DNA of 64,000 nucleotides from Dietzia natronolimnaea (GCF_002289575.1 NZ_NTGA01000016.1:1-64000); one strand, 5' to 3'; positions 28,145-37,507 are shown, numbered from the stretch's first letter. The notes: generated by a model from the sequence alone, not told the origin. Program-made: numbers and translations.

Positions 28145-29035
28145 GTGCCCACCCTGATCATCCTCGGCTTCGCCGGACTGCTCGCCCAGCTGGTCGACGG
28201 CTCGCTCGGCATGGGATACGGCGTCACCTCGACGACCATCCTCGTGGCCGCCGGGATCGCCCCCGCGGCCGCGTCGGCAGCCGTGCACTTCGCCCAGATC
28301 GGCACCACCCTCGCGTCCGGCGTCTCCCACCACAAGTTCGGGAACGTGGACTGGCGCATCGTGGCGATCCTCGCGGGCCCGGGCGCGGTGGGCGCCTTCA
28401 TCGGCGCCACGGCCCTGTCGTCGTTGTCCAGCGCGACCGCCAAGCCCATCGTCGCCTCGCTCCTGCTCGCGCTGGGGTTCTACGTCCTCTACCGCTTCCT
28501 GCGGCTCGGGGGCAGGCGGCCCCAGTTCTCGGGCCAGATCTCGGCGCGCTTCCTGGTGCCACTCGGCTTCGTCGGCGGAACCCTCGACGCCTTCGGCGGC
28601 GGCGGATGGGGCCCGGTCGGGACCACCACCCTGCTCTCCTCCGGCCGGGTGGAACCGCGCAAGGTGGTCGGATCGATCAGCGCCTCCGAATTCGTGGTGG
28701 CGGTGAGCGCCTCCATCGGATTCCTCTTCGGGCTCGGTGCCTCGGGCATCAACTGGGCGTTCGCCGCCGCGCTGCTCGTCGGTGGCGTGATCGCCGCTCC
28801 GTTCGCCGCCTGGATGGTCCGGCACATGTCGGCCCGGGTCCTGGGCACGGCCGCGGGTGGCCTCATCATCATCACCAACACCTTCACCCTGCTCAGCGCT
28901 GCCGGTGCACCGGCGATCGTGATCGGACCCGTGCTCGGGACCCTGTTCCTGGTGTGGATCGCGCTGGTGGTCCACGCGGTGCGCGCCGTCCGCCGCGAGC
29001 GGACACCCGATCCGGAGCTCGTCACCGCCTCCTGA
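28145..29035 (+). CDS. TauE/SafE family anion permease (1)
   Basis: A membrane protein of 296 residues with eight or so helices and the family's duplicated motif (LVDGSLGMGYGVTSTTILVAAG; GFVGGTLDAFGGGGWGPVGTTTLL). It is probably a sulfite or sulfonate exporter or sulfate-related permease, given the surrounding cys genes. GTG 28145 has GGAGGA about 8 bp upstream; an ATG at 28097 without a ribosome site is the alternative, adding 16 residues. The region before it (28070-28120) is AT-rich with three CTACT words and may hold the Rrf2 operator and promoter. Confidence 0.82.
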   Translation: MPTLIILGFAGLLAQLVDGSLGMGYGVTSTTILVAAGIAPAAASAAVHFAQIGTTLASGVSHHKFGNVDWRIVAILAGPGAVGAFIGATALSSLSSATAKPIVASLLLALGFYVLYRFLRLGGRRPQFSGQISARFLVPLGFVGGTLDAFGGGGWGPVGTTTLLSSGRVEPRKVVGSISASEFVVAVSASIGFLFGLGASGINWAFAAALLVGGVIAAPFAAWMVRHMSARVLGTAAGGLIIITNTFTLLSAAGAPAIVIGPVLGTLFLVWIALVVHAVRAVRRERTPDPELVTAS

Positions 29036-29056
29036 GCGGCCCGCCCTGTGCGCGAG

Positions 29057-29974
29057 TCAGGCGCGGGCGCGGTCCTGCGCTGCCGGGTCGCCGAGATGCA
29101 CCGAGTACCTGCGCACCAGCGCCCGCCAGACGAGCGGCCCGCCCGTCACCAGCACCAGGGCGATCACACCGATCAGAGGCGGCGACGCCCCGAGCATCGC
29201 CGAGGCGGTGACCGCCAACACGATGGTGATGCCCCGCCGTATCAGGCCCTGCGGCACCCGGCCGGCGACCCGGGAGCCGAAGAACGTCCCGATCGACCCA
29301 CCGATCAGCAACGGCACCAGCAGGGCCCAGTCGACGCCGGTCACCATCACGTGCCCGATGGCCGCCGCGATCACCAGCGGGACCGCCTGCACGAGGTCGG
29401 TGCCCACCAGCCGCAGCGCGGCCAGGGTCGGGTACAGCAGCATGATGCACATCATGATGACCGTGCCGGAGCCCACCGAGGTGATGCCCACCATCAGTCC
29501 GCCGATCACTCCGACCAGCAGGGTGATGAGCGGCTTGACGGGCGGGTTCGGGTCGCTGCCCCTACGGATCTTGCCGGCCATCTCGAAGAACGCGCGCAGG
29601 AAGTAGGCGGAGGAGGCCACGAGGAGCGTCCCGCCGATGGCCTTCTTCAACAGCCCCTGCACGTCATCGGCTCCCACCGCGTGCACCAGCCAGGCCCCCA
29701 GGTACGCGGTCGGGACCGAGCCCAGGATCAACCAGAACGCGATCTTCAGGTTGGGTTCGCCGTGCTTCCAGTGGACGCCGGCGCCGATGACCTTGTTCAC
29801 CGCGTTGACCACCAGATCGTTGGCCACGGCGGCGGTGGGAGGGATCCCCACGAGGATGAGCGCGGGCGTCATCAACGCCCCGCCGCCCATCCCCGTCAGA
29901 CCTATGACCACGCCGATCACCGCGCTGACGACCAGCAGCCCCAGTGAGTCGTAGGACCAGAGCGCCTCGGGCAC
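29057..29974 (-). CDS. TauE/SafE family anion permease (2)
   Basis: A 305-residue permease of the same superfamily but a different branch. The first motif is VIGLTGMGGGALMTPALIL and the second is VGITSVGSGTVIMMCIMLLYP, with ~8 hydrophobic segments. It starts at GTG 29974, 4 bp after the cysNC stop, so it is part of the cysD-cysNC transcript. This supports sulfate uptake (as for SulP-independent CysZ-like uptake) or sulfite export. It faces the other TauE/SafE gene tail to tail, with 21 bp between them. Confidence 0.85.
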   Translation of the reverse strand: MPEALWSYDSLGLLVVSAVIGVVIGLTGMGGGALMTPALILVGIPPTAAVANDLVVNAVNKVIGAGVHWKHGEPNLKIAFWLILGSVPTAYLGAWLVHAVGADDVQGLLKKAIGGTLLVASSAYFLRAFFEMAGKIRRGSDPNPPVKPLITLLVGVIGGLMVGITSVGSGTVIMMCIMLLYPTLAALRLVGTDLVQAVPLVIAAAIGHVMVTGVDWALLVPLLIGGSIGTFFGSRVAGRVPQGLIRRGITIVLAVTASAMLGASPPLIGVIALVLVTGGPLVWRALVRRYSVHLGDPAAQDRARA

Positions 29975-29978
29975 CCGC

Positions 29979-31910
29979 TCAGACGCCCAGGATCGAACTG
30001 ACGATCCGCTGTGCCACCTCTTCCGCGGTGCCGTCCTCCGGACGGATGTGCAGGTCGGGGGTCAGCGGCGGCTCGTACGGCGCGGAGACGCCGGTGAACT
30101 CCGGGATCTCGCCGGCCCGCGCCTTGGCGTAGAGCCCCTTGGGGTCGCGCGCCTCGCACTCGGCCAACGGCGTGTCCACGAACACCTCGGTGAAGGGCAG
30201 GTCGGCCGCGGAGTGGACACTGCGCGCGGCGTCGCGGTCGGCGCGCATCGGGGAGATGAGGGAACAGATGACGACGACGCCGGCATCGGCGAACAGCGCG
30301 GCCACCTCCGCGGTGCGACGGATGTTCTCCGCCCGGTCCTCGGCCGAGAACCCGAGGTCGGCGTTGAGGCCGTGCCGCAGGTTGTCCCCGTCGAGGATGT
30401 AGGCCGGGTGGCCGGACTCGATGAGCAACCGCTCCACCTCGGAGGCGACCGTGGACTTGCCCGAACCCGACAGGCCCGTGAGCCACAGCGTGCGGCCCTG
30501 CCCGCGGTCGCCGCGCTGGACGGCGCCGGCGTGCCAGACCACGTTGGACCCGGTGGTGGCGGGCCCGATGATCATGCCCGCGCCCACGGTGTTGCCGGAC
30601 AGCTCGTCCACGAGGATGAACGCCCCGGTGTCCCGGTTGCGGCGGTAGGGGTCGTACATCAACGGCGTCTGGGTGCGCAGGCCGATGCGCCCGATCTCGT
30701 TGAGCCCCAGTTCGGTGGAGTCGGGGTCGCGGTGCAGGGTGTTGACGTCCAGCCGGTACTCCAGGCCCGTGACGATCGCCTTGGTGTCGCGGGTGGTGTG
30801 CTTGACGACGTACCGCTTGTTGGGCGTGAGAGTCGAGTCGTCGGCGAACCAGCAGACCATCGCCTCGAGCTCGGTGCCCTGGTGCGGCCGGTTGCCGGGC
30901 CGGGCGATCATCTCGCCGCGGACGATGTCGATCTCGTCGTTGAGCGCGATGGTCACCGCGGCCGGCGCCGCCGCCTCGTCGAGCTCGGCGCCGCCCGGGC
31001 CCCAGATGGCCTTGATGGTCGACTGCCGACCGGACGGCATGACCACCACCTCGTCGTCGACCTTCATGATCCCCCCGGCGACGGTGCCGGCGAAGGACCG
31101 GTGGTCCAGGCCGTCGGCCCGCTGGGGGCGGATCACGTACTGCACCGGGAACCGGACGTCGGTGAGGTTGCGGTCCGACGCGATGTGCACGTTCTCGAGG
31201 TGGTCGAGCAGGGCCGGGCCCGTGTACCAGGGCATGGCCTCGGACCGGTCCACCACGTTGTCACCCTTGAGGGCGGACAGCGGGACGAACGTCACGTCGT
31301 GGACCTCGAGCTTGGCCGCGAAGTCGGTGAACTCGGTGCGGATGGCCTCGAAGATGGCCTCGTCGTAGTCGACCAGATCCATCTTGTTGACGGCCACGAC
31401 CAGGCGCGGGATGCCCAGGAGCGCGGACAGGAACGCGTGCCGGCGGGTCTGCTCGAGCACCCCCTTGCGGGCGTCGACGAGGATGATCGCCACGTCGGCC
31501 GTCGACGCACCGGTGACCATGTTGCGCGTGTACTGCACGTGGCCCGGGGTGTCGGCGATGATGAACTTGCGGCGCGGGCTCGAGAAGTAGCGGTATGCCA
31601 CGTCGATCGTGATGCCCTGCTCGCGCTCGGAGCGCAGCCCGTCGGTGAGCAGCGCGAGGTCGGTGTACTCGTCACCGCGCTTGGCCGAGGTGGCCTCGAT
31701 CGAGGCGAGCTGGTCCTCGAATATCCCCTTGGAGTCGTAGAGCAGACGCCCGATGAGGGTCGACTTGCCGTCGTCGACCGACCCCGCGGTGGCGATGCGC
31801 AGCAGCTGGGCGTGCTCGGACATGGTGCTCAACTGCTCCGGGGTGAGAGTCGAGGCGGTGGCGAGCGTCGGCCCGCTGGTCGCGGACGATGCCGTGGTGG
31901 CGGAGCTCAT
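29979..31910 (-). CDS. cysNC: bifunctional sulfate adenylyltransferase subunit 1 / APS kinase
   Basis: A fusion of the GTPase CysN and the APS kinase CysC (643 residues), giving APS and then PAPS. The N-terminal GTPase has GSVDDGKST at 43-51, DTPGH and NKMDLVD. The beta-barrel domains follow to about residue 450. The C-terminal kinase has GLSGSGKST near 462, the [10 protein letters not shown] segment and [13 protein letters not shown] 31910 shares one base with the cysD stop (TGATG). The CysNC fusion is usual in mycobacteria and relatives. Confidence 0.95.
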   Translation of the reverse strand: MSSATTASSATSGPTLATASTLTPEQLSTMSEHAQLLRIATAGSVDDGKSTLIGRLLYDSKGIFEDQLASIEATSAKRGDEYTDLALLTDGLRSEREQGITIDVAYRYFSSPRRKFIIADTPGHVQYTRNMVTGASTADVAIILVDARKGVLEQTRRHAFLSALLGIPRLVVAVNKMDLVDYDEAIFEAIRTEFTDFAAKLEVHDVTFVPLSALKGDNVVDRSEAMPWYTGPALLDHLENVHIASDRNLTDVRFPVQYVIRPQRADGLDHRSFAGTVAGGIMKVDDEVVVMPSGRQSTIKAIWGPGGAELDEAAAPAAVTIALNDEIDIVRGEMIARPGNRPHQGTELEAMVCWFADDSTLTPNKRYVVKHTTRDTKAIVTGLEYRLDVNTLHRDPDSTELGLNEIGRIGLRTQTPLMYDPYRRNRDTGAFILVDELSGNTVGAGMIIGPATTGSNVVWHAGAVQRGDRGQGRTLWLTGLSGSGKSTVASEVERLLIESGHPAYILDGDNLRHGLNADLGFSAEDRAENIRRTAEVAALFADAGVVVICSLISPMRADRDAARSVHSAADLPFTEVFVDTPLAECEARDPKGLYAKARAGEIPEFTGVSAPYEPPLTPDLHIRPEDGTAEEVAQRIVSSILGV

Positions 31911-32827
31911 CAGAAGTAGCCTTCCTTCTTGCGGTCTTCCATGCCGGCCTCGGAGATCCGGTCGTCGGCACGGGTGGCGCCGCGCTCGGTGACGCGGGTC
32001 CCCGCGACCTCGGCCACGACGGCGGCGTTGTCGGCGGCGTCGGACTCCACACACCCGGTGCAGGTGGCGTCGCCGACGGTGCGGAAACGGACGAGCTCGG
32101 TGCGCGCCTCCTCGCCCGGGAGGGTCTCGAGGAACCGCGTCTTGGCCAGGAGCATCCCGTCGCGCTCGATCACCTCGCGCTGGTGCGCGTAGTAGATCGG
32201 CGGCAGGTCGATGTCCTCCCGCTCGATGTACTGCCAGATGTCCAGCTCGGTCCAGTTGGACAGCGGGAACACCCGGATGTGCTCGCCCTTGCGGTGGTTG
32301 CCGTTGTACAGCTTCCACAGCTCGGGGCGCTGTGCGCGCGGGTCCCAGGCGCCGAACGCGTCACGGAAGGAGAAGACGCGCTCCTTGGCGCGGGCCTTCT
32401 CCTCGTCGCGGCGGGCGCCGCCGAACACGGCGTCGAAGCGGTTCTCCTGGATGCCGCGCAGCAGGGCGGCGGTCTGGAGTCGGTTACGGCTGGTGCCGAC
32501 GCCCGTCTCCTCGACCACGCGGCCGGCGTCGATGTCGTCCTGGACGTACGACACGAGCAGCTGGACCCCGGTCTCCTCGACCACCCGGTCCCGGTACTCG
32601 ATGACCTCGTCGAAGTTGTGACCGGTGTCGACGTGCATGAGCGGGAACGGCATGGGCGCGGGCCAGAACGCCTTGCGCGCCAGGTGGAACATCACCACGG
32701 AGTCCTTGCCGCCGGAGAACAGCATCCCCGGACGTTCGAACTGCGCGGCTACCTCGCGGAAGATGTGGACGGACTCGGCCTCGAGTGCGTCGAGGTGCGA
32801 GAGCGTCACCGCCGTCCTCGCTGTCAT
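31910..32827 (-). CDS. cysD: sulfate adenylyltransferase subunit 2 CysD
   Basis: The ATP-pyrophosphatase subunit that partners CysN. The 305 residues carry the PP-loop SGGKDS at 38-43, [34 protein letters not shown] and the C-terminal signature [19 protein letters not shown] 32827 has GGAGGT eight bases upstream. It is the first gene of the cysD-cysNC-TauE unit, and a 26-bp dyad lies 45-70 bp upstream of its start, in the gap shared with the IclR-like gene. Confidence 0.95.
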   Translation of the reverse strand: MTARTAVTLSHLDALEAESVHIFREVAAQFERPGMLFSGGKDSVVMFHLARKAFWPAPMPFPLMHVDTGHNFDEVIEYRDRVVEETGVQLLVSYVQDDIDAGRVVEETGVGTSRNRLQTAALLRGIQENRFDAVFGGARRDEEKARAKERVFSFRDAFGAWDPRAQRPELWKLYNGNHRKGEHIRVFPLSNWTELDIWQYIEREDIDLPPIYYAHQREVIERDGMLLAKTRFLETLPGEEARTELVRFRTVGDATCTGCVESDAADNAAVVAEVAGTRVTERGATRADDRISEAGMEDRKKEGYF

Positions 32828-32871
32828 GCGACCTCCAATGTCGTGGGCTCGTCCGGCGTGACCGGACAGCA

Positions 32872-32897
32872 GACCGCAGACAGGTCTGTCTGCGGTC
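32872..32897. promoter_or_regulatory. 26-bp perfect dyad between cysD and IclR-like gene
   Basis: GACCGCAGACAG (32872-32883) and CTGTCTGCGGTC (32886-32897) form a perfect 12-bp inverted repeat with two central bases. It lies 45-70 bp upstream of the cysD start and about 100 bp upstream of the IclR-like gene. This position suits an operator for the divergent regulator, though a leader hairpin in the cysD transcript is also possible. Confidence 0.55.
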
Positions 32898-32995
32898 CGG
32901 CTCGGAGACCATCGTGCTCCCCGAGCGGCCCGATTTACATCTCGGAGACGGCAATCCCGGGCAGATCGTCCGCATGTCGACATAGGCTGTCGGAT

Positions 32996-33934
32996 ATGCG
33001 ACACGAACCCACCCACCGTGTACTCTCCGTGATCGAGGCGCTGTCGATCGAGGGCCCGCCGTTGCCCCTCGCCGAGATCGCCCGGGCCACCGGGGCCAGT
33101 CGCTCGACCCTGCACGCCGTGCTCGCCGAGATGCAGGACGAGCAGTGGGCCGAGAAGCTCGAGGGCGGGTGGCGCGCCGGGCCCCGGATGCGCTCGGTCG
33201 CCGCGTCGCTGTCCGCCGAGGTCGACCTGGCCCGGGCCGCCCGTCAGCCCCTGGAGCGGCTCGTCGACGACACGGGGATCGCCGCCGTGGTGTTCGAGAC
33301 GCGCGACGGCATGAGCGAGGTCGTGGACGTGGTGGGGGCGGGCATGCGCACCGCCTCGCGACCGGACATCGCGGTGGGCCACGTCGTCCCGGTGCGGGCA
33401 CCCTTCGCCCGTGAGCTCGTCGCCCGACTTCCGGTGGTCGACCAACGGCGGTGGCTCTCGGATTCCGGCGGGCTCACCGAGGCGGCCAGGGAACGGTTGG
33501 AACTTGTGATGCCGCAGATCGCGCGGCGTGGCTGGTCCATCGAGCGCCTCACGCCGGCGCGCCGCGAACTGCTCCGGATGGCCGACTCCCTGGAGTCCTC
33601 GGGCGTGGGAGCCCTCGTGCGCGACCGGGTCTCCGAACTGTTCGTGGAACTGTCCGAGATCGACGTGACCGACGCCGAGCTCTCCGCCGCCGCCGACCTC
33701 GCCGTGGCCTCGGTGTCCGCCCCCGTGCTGCGGACAGACGGCCGGGTGATCGGATCGGTGGCGGTGACCCCGGGTCGCCGCATGACCGGCAGGGCCGTGG
33801 GGCGGGCGGTCGAGGCGGTGACACGGTGCGCGGACGAGGTCTCCTCCCGCCTCGCCGCCCATCCGCGCCCCGCCCGGGTGCCCTCGCTCCCCTCGCATCT
33901 GGTGCACCCGGCCCACGCCGCCCGGAGCAACTGA
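32996..33934 (+). CDS. IclR-like helix-turn-helix transcriptional regulator
   Basis: A 312-residue regulator. The N-terminal winged helix follows the IclR pattern (RVLSVIEALSIEGPPLPLAEIARATGASRSTLHAVLAEM), and a larger effector domain follows, with EVVDVVGAGMRTASRPDIAVGHVVPVRAPFA. ATG 32996 lacks a strong ribosome site. It is divergent from cysD with a perfect 26-bp dyad between, which suggests it may bind there. In relatives, IclR-like proteins control diverse catabolic genes, so the sulfur link rests on position only. Confidence 0.8.
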   Translation: MRHEPTHRVLSVIEALSIEGPPLPLAEIARATGASRSTLHAVLAEMQDEQWAEKLEGGWRAGPRMRSVAASLSAEVDLARAARQPLERLVDDTGIAAVVFETRDGMSEVVDVVGAGMRTASRPDIAVGHVVPVRAPFARELVARLPVVDQRRWLSDSGGLTEAARERLELVMPQIARRGWSIERLTPARRELLRMADSLESSGVGALVRDRVSELFVELSEIDVTDAELSAAADLAVASVSAPVLRTDGRVIGSVAVTPGRRMTGRAVGRAVEAVTRCADEVSSRLAAHPRPARVPSLPSHLVHPAHAARSN

Positions 33935-33982
33935 ACCGTGCCACTGAACGGTGCCGCCGAACCGTGCCGCCGAACCGTGCAC
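33931..33982. repeat. 13-bp tandem repeat, four copies
   Basis: Four consecutive 13-bp units of the type CCGAACCGTGCCG start at 33931, 33944, 33957 and 33970, beginning over the stop codon of the IclR-like gene. The last two differ in only two bases. They lie in the upstream region of the GAF-Fis regulator; no function is evident. Confidence 0.75.
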
Positions 33983-34023
33983 CGCCCTGAGCCCCGGATC
34001 TGCTCCACGCACCGCGCGCGTAT

Positions 34024-34038
34024 GGTGTGGGTCACACC
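34024..34038 (+). promoter_or_regulatory. dyad GGTGTG-N3-CACACC before the GAF-Fis regulator
   Basis: GGTGTG (34024-34029) and CACACC (34033-34038) form a perfect inverted repeat 24-38 bp upstream of the regulator start at GTG 34062. It could be an autoregulatory site. The half-site GTGT...ACAC also occurs in the dyad at 35787-35805, ahead of the aldehyde dehydrogenase. Confidence 0.35.
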
Positions 34039-34061
34039 CCTTGTCCGGCCGGAGGTGCCCC

Positions 34062-35783
34062 GTGACCCAGACCGTCCACTCCCCCTCCGTCGCGCCCGGC
34101 GAGGACCCCGTGGACCTGTCCTGGCGGCGGTCCGCCTCGTGCGGACTGACACCGAAGAGCGCCCGCCCCGGCGCCCCCGACCCGCTCGCGTCGCGGTCCC
34201 ACCGACTCGCCGAGGCCGCGCGCCCGGTGATGGACGACCTCGACGACGTCCTCAAGGACACCGGGGCCATGCTCCTGCTCGCCGACCGCGAGGGCCGGGT
34301 CATCCGCTCGGTGCGCGACAGCACGCGCATCGCGCGCATGCTTCTCAAACGAGGGGTGGACGACGGTGCCACCCTGACCGAGGACGCGGTGGGCAACAAC
34401 GGCATCGGCACGGCGCTCGAGACCCGGGCCGGGGTGTTCATCCACGGCGAGCAGCACTTCGCCGAGTCCCTGCGGGACTTCGCCTGCTACGGACACCCGA
34501 TCATCGACCCGCTCACCCGCCGCCTGGTCGGGGCGGTGGATCTGACGGGGATGAGTGCCGACGCCTCCCGCATGTTCGCCCCGTTCGTGCGGAAGATCGT
34601 CGCGGACATCGAGGCCCGCTACGTCGACACCGCCCGCGCGGACGACCGGGAACTCTGGCGCCGCTTCGTCGAGCGCACCCGCTCCTCCGACACGGCCACC
34701 TGCGCGTTCGGTGACGAGGTGGTGCTGGCCTCGCACTCGAGCCTGGAGAGACTGGACTCCCGGGACCTCGCCCGGCTCCGGCGGCTGGCGGAGCAGGACG
34801 AGATGGGCGACGCCGTGGAACTCTCGGTGGGGACCGTACGGGTGCTGTCCAGCCGGGTCGGCCGACGCGGCCACCTGCTCGACCTGACGTTCCCCGAGCA
34901 GCACCCCACGCCCACCCCGGGCACGTCGTCCCCGCCCGCTGTCGGTGCCGGACGCGACGTCGGTGGCGAGGACGGTCTCGACGGGGGAGACGGTCTCCCT
35001 GCGGGCGACGGTCTCGAGACGGGGGACGGTGTCGGCGCCACGACCCGATCCCACGCCGTGGTCGGTCCGTCCGGGTCGGGCAGGACGACGACGGCGACGA
35101 CGATCGCCGGCCCCGACGCCGTGCACGTCCGACTCGCCCACGCGGACAGCGCGGACGCGGCGTGGCGCGAGCTGGCGGTCCCGGCTCTACGCGAACTCGG
35201 CACCCGGGGCCGACCGCTGGTCCTGGACGACATCGACCTCCTGGAGGACGCCGATCTGCGCCGCCTGGCAGCACGCCTGGGATCCGCTGGAGACGCCCTC
35301 GTCGTCGTCACCAGTCGCGAGGACCCCCGCCCCGCGGTGACGGAGGTGCTGGACGTGTGCGGGGCGCGGACCGTCCTGCGACCGTTGCACGAGCGCGGCG
35401 AGGAGGGCGGAGGGATCGTCCGCCGGATGGTCGCGGACCTCGCCGCCGCACGCGGACTCGGGGCCCCGGCCGTCACTGTCCGCTTCGCGGAGGCCGTCTG
35501 TGCGCTGGACCTGCCCAACGGCCTGGTGTCCCTGAGGTCGGTCCTGGCGGACTGCCTCACCCGGACCGCGAGCAGGGGGCTGGCCACCCTCGATGTGGAC
35601 TCGCTGCCCTCCTACGCCCGCTCCACACGGCCGCCGCGGGCCGGTGAACTCGCCCGGGGCGAGTACGACGCGATCGTGGCCGCGTTGGCGGACTGCGACG
35701 GTGTGCGCGCCCGCGCGGCCAAGCGCCTGGGCATCAGCCGGACCACCCTCTACGCCCGCATGCGGGAGTTCGGACTGTCCTAG
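34062..35783 (+). CDS. GAF-domain, Fis-type transcriptional activator (AcoR-like)
   Basis: A 573-residue regulator. Residues ~55-215 form a GAF-like sensor (VMDDLDDVLKDTGAMLLLADREG). A central ATPase-like region has a loop GPSGSGRTT at 335-343, where the Walker A lysine is replaced by arginine, and a Walker-B-like LVLDDIDLLED at 386-396. No GAFTGA sigma-54 contact motif is seen. The C-terminus is a Fis helix-turn-helix (RAAKRLGISRTTLYARMREFG). A Gly/Asp-rich linker (about 300-325) has repeated DGL units. GTG 34062 has GGAGG upstream. It probably activates the downstream aldehyde and alcohol dehydrogenase genes; sigma-54-independent action is inferred. Confidence 0.82.
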   Translation: MTQTVHSPSVAPGEDPVDLSWRRSASCGLTPKSARPGAPDPLASRSHRLAEAARPVMDDLDDVLKDTGAMLLLADREGRVIRSVRDSTRIARMLLKRGVDDGATLTEDAVGNNGIGTALETRAGVFIHGEQHFAESLRDFACYGHPIIDPLTRRLVGAVDLTGMSADASRMFAPFVRKIVADIEARYVDTARADDRELWRRFVERTRSSDTATCAFGDEVVLASHSSLERLDSRDLARLRRLAEQDEMGDAVELSVGTVRVLSSRVGRRGHLLDLTFPEQHPTPTPGTSSPPAVGAGRDVGGEDGLDGGDGLPAGDGLETGDGVGATTRSHAVVGPSGSGRTTTATTIAGPDAVHVRLAHADSADAAWRELAVPALRELGTRGRPLVLDDIDLLEDADLRRLAARLGSAGDALVVVTSREDPRPAVTEVLDVCGARTVLRPLHERGEEGGGIVRRMVADLAAARGLGAPAVTVRFAEAVCALDLPNGLVSLRSVLADCLTRTASRGLATLDVDSLPSYARSTRPPRAGELARGEYDAIVAALADCDGVRARAAKRLGISRTTLYARMREFGLS

Positions 35784-35786
35784 AAG

Positions 35787-35805
35787 GTGTCCAGAAACTG
35801 AACAC
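35787..35805 (+). promoter_or_regulatory. inverted repeat, likely activator site
   Basis: GTGTCCAG (35787-35794) and CTGAACAC (35798-35805) form a near-perfect dyad (one mismatch) around AAA. It lies 80-98 bp upstream of the aldehyde dehydrogenase start, just past the regulator stop. The position and TGT-ACA ends fit an AcoR/NtrC-type upstream activating site for the Fis-type regulator. Confidence 0.45.
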
Positions 35806-35836
35806 TCCGGGCCCCGCCCACGACCCCATGATGGGT

Positions 35837-35852
35837 TGTGACCGGACTCACA
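35837..35852 (+). promoter_or_regulatory. Crp/GlxR-type site
   Basis: TGTGA (35837-35841) and TCACA (35848-35852) with six bases between match the TGTGA-N6-TCACA consensus of Crp and GlxR exactly. It lies 33-48 bp before the aldehyde dehydrogenase ATG and suggests cAMP-dependent control of the alcohol/aldehyde operon. Confidence 0.55.
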
Positions 35853-35884
35853 CCCGAGCCGGTCGGGATCTTTGGAGGACAGAC

Positions 35885-37414
35885 ATGACCGGCACACTCT
35901 CCCGGGGCAGCGGCACCACCACCCAGGTCGACGAGCGGCTCGGCGCCGAGGCCCGCGACTTCCTCGGCCGCCCGCACCAGCTGTTCATCGACGGGCAGTG
36001 GGTCGACGCCGCGGACGGCCGCACCTTCGGGACCAACGACCCCGCCACCGGGGCCGAGATCACCCAGGTCGCGCACGGCGGACCCGAGGACGTGGACCGG
36101 GCCGTCGCCGCCGCCCGCCGCGCCTTCGACGACGGCGCCTGGGCCACCATGAAGCCCAACCAGCGGGAGCAGATCCTGTGGCGCATCGGAGACCTGCTGG
36201 ACGCCAAGGCCGAGATGCTCGGCCAGATCGAGGCCCTCGACAACGGCAAGTCCGCCGCCATCGCCACCGCCGTGGACGTGGCCTGGGCGGCCGACGTGTT
36301 CCGCTACTACGCCGGCTGGTCCACCAAGATCGAGGGCTCCACGGTCAACGTGTCGATGCCGTTCGCCGGCGACAAGCAGTTCCACGCCTACACCCAGCGC
36401 GTCCCCGTGGGCGTGTGCGGACAGATCATCCCGTGGAACTTCCCCCTGCTCATGGCCGCATGGAAGCTCGCCCCCGCCCTGGCCACCGGCAACACCCTGG
36501 TCCTCAAGCCCGCCGAGCAGACGCCACTGACCGCGCTGCTGCTCGGCGAGATCGTCGCCGAGGCCGGGGTACCTGCCGGCGTGGTCAACATCGTCACCGG
36601 CTTCGGCGACGCCGGCGCGGCCATCTCCGCCCACGACGGCGTGGACAAGGTGGCCTTCACCGGCTCCACCGAGGTGGGCAAGCTCATCGTCGACGCCGCC
36701 AAGGGCAACCTCAAGAAGGTCTCCCTCGAACTGGGCGGCAAGAGCGCCAACATCGTCTTTGCCGACTGCGACTTCGACGCCGCCGTGGCCGGCTCCGTGG
36801 CCGCGTGGATGTTCAACCACGGACAGGCCTGCACCGCCGGCACCCGCCTCTACGTCGAGGACTCCATCTACGAGAAGTTCACCCAGGCCGTCGCCGACGC
36901 CGCCTCCCAGGCCACCATCGGGCACGGACTGGACCCCGCAACCGAGCTCGGCCCGCTCGTCGACCAGGACCAGTTCGACAAGGTCTCGTACTACCTGCGC
37001 GCCGGCATCGAGGACGGCGGGCGGGCCCTGACCGGCGGCGGCCGACACGGCGAGACCGGTTACTTCGTCCAACCGACCGTGTTCGTGGACGTCGAGCCCG
37101 ATCACCGGGTGGTCACGGACGAGATCTTCGGCCCCGTCGTCTCGGCCCTGCGCTTCACCGACGTCGACGACGCGGTCCGTCAGGCCAACGACTCGATCTA
37201 CGGACTGGCCGCCGGGGTCTGGACCAAGGACATCTCCAAGGCCCACCAGGTCGCCAGCCGCCTCCACGCCGGCTCGGTGTGGGTCAACCAGTACAACGGC
37301 TTCGACACCGCCATGCCGTTCGGCGGCTTCAAGCAGTCCGGGTGGGGCCGCGAGCTGGGCCAGGGCGCTCTCGACCTCTACACCCAGACCAGGTCGGTCA
37401 ACATCCAGCTCTGA
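35885..37414 (+). CDS. aldehyde dehydrogenase
   Basis: A 509-residue NAD(P)-dependent aldehyde dehydrogenase. The catalytic residues are Glu282 in LELGGKSAN and Cys316 in NHGQACTAGT. The cofactor segment PWNFPLLMAAWKLAPALA and FTGSTEVGK are also standard, and the C-terminal PFGGFKQSGWGRELG is as in medium-chain or acetaldehyde enzymes. ATG 35885 has GGAGGA upstream. It precedes the NDMA-type alcohol dehydrogenase by 93 bp and follows the GAF-Fis regulator, so the set oxidises an alcohol through the aldehyde to the acid. The chain length of the substrate is unknown. Confidence 0.92.
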   Translation: MTGTLSRGSGTTTQVDERLGAEARDFLGRPHQLFIDGQWVDAADGRTFGTNDPATGAEITQVAHGGPEDVDRAVAAARRAFDDGAWATMKPNQREQILWRIGDLLDAKAEMLGQIEALDNGKSAAIATAVDVAWAADVFRYYAGWSTKIEGSTVNVSMPFAGDKQFHAYTQRVPVGVCGQIIPWNFPLLMAAWKLAPALATGNTLVLKPAEQTPLTALLLGEIVAEAGVPAGVVNIVTGFGDAGAAISAHDGVDKVAFTGSTEVGKLIVDAAKGNLKKVSLELGGKSANIVFADCDFDAAVAGSVAAWMFNHGQACTAGTRLYVEDSIYEKFTQAVADAASQATIGHGLDPATELGPLVDQDQFDKVSYYLRAGIEDGGRALTGGGRHGETGYFVQPTVFVDVEPDHRVVTDEIFGPVVSALRFTDVDDAVRQANDSIYGLAAGVWTKDISKAHQVASRLHAGSVWVNQYNGFDTAMPFGGFKQSGWGRELGQGALDLYTQTRSVNIQL

Positions 37415-37507
37415 CCCGGCCGCGTGCCATACGCGACACACCCCCCTCCCCCGACACCTCACCCAGTCTCCGCTCTCCGCTCCCCGCTTCCCGAAAGGAA
37501 CACCGCC

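Noticed and set aside
32143-32318. N-terminal extension of the CysNC frame into cysD
   Set aside because: The frame is open to 32318 but is an out-of-frame reading of cysD. ATG 31910 at the cysD stop gives the normal CysN start.
35825-35835. Short palindrome CCCATGATGGG before the aldehyde dehydrogenase
   Set aside because: Five-base arms are expected by chance here, and the adjacent Crp/GlxR-type site is a better match to a known regulator.
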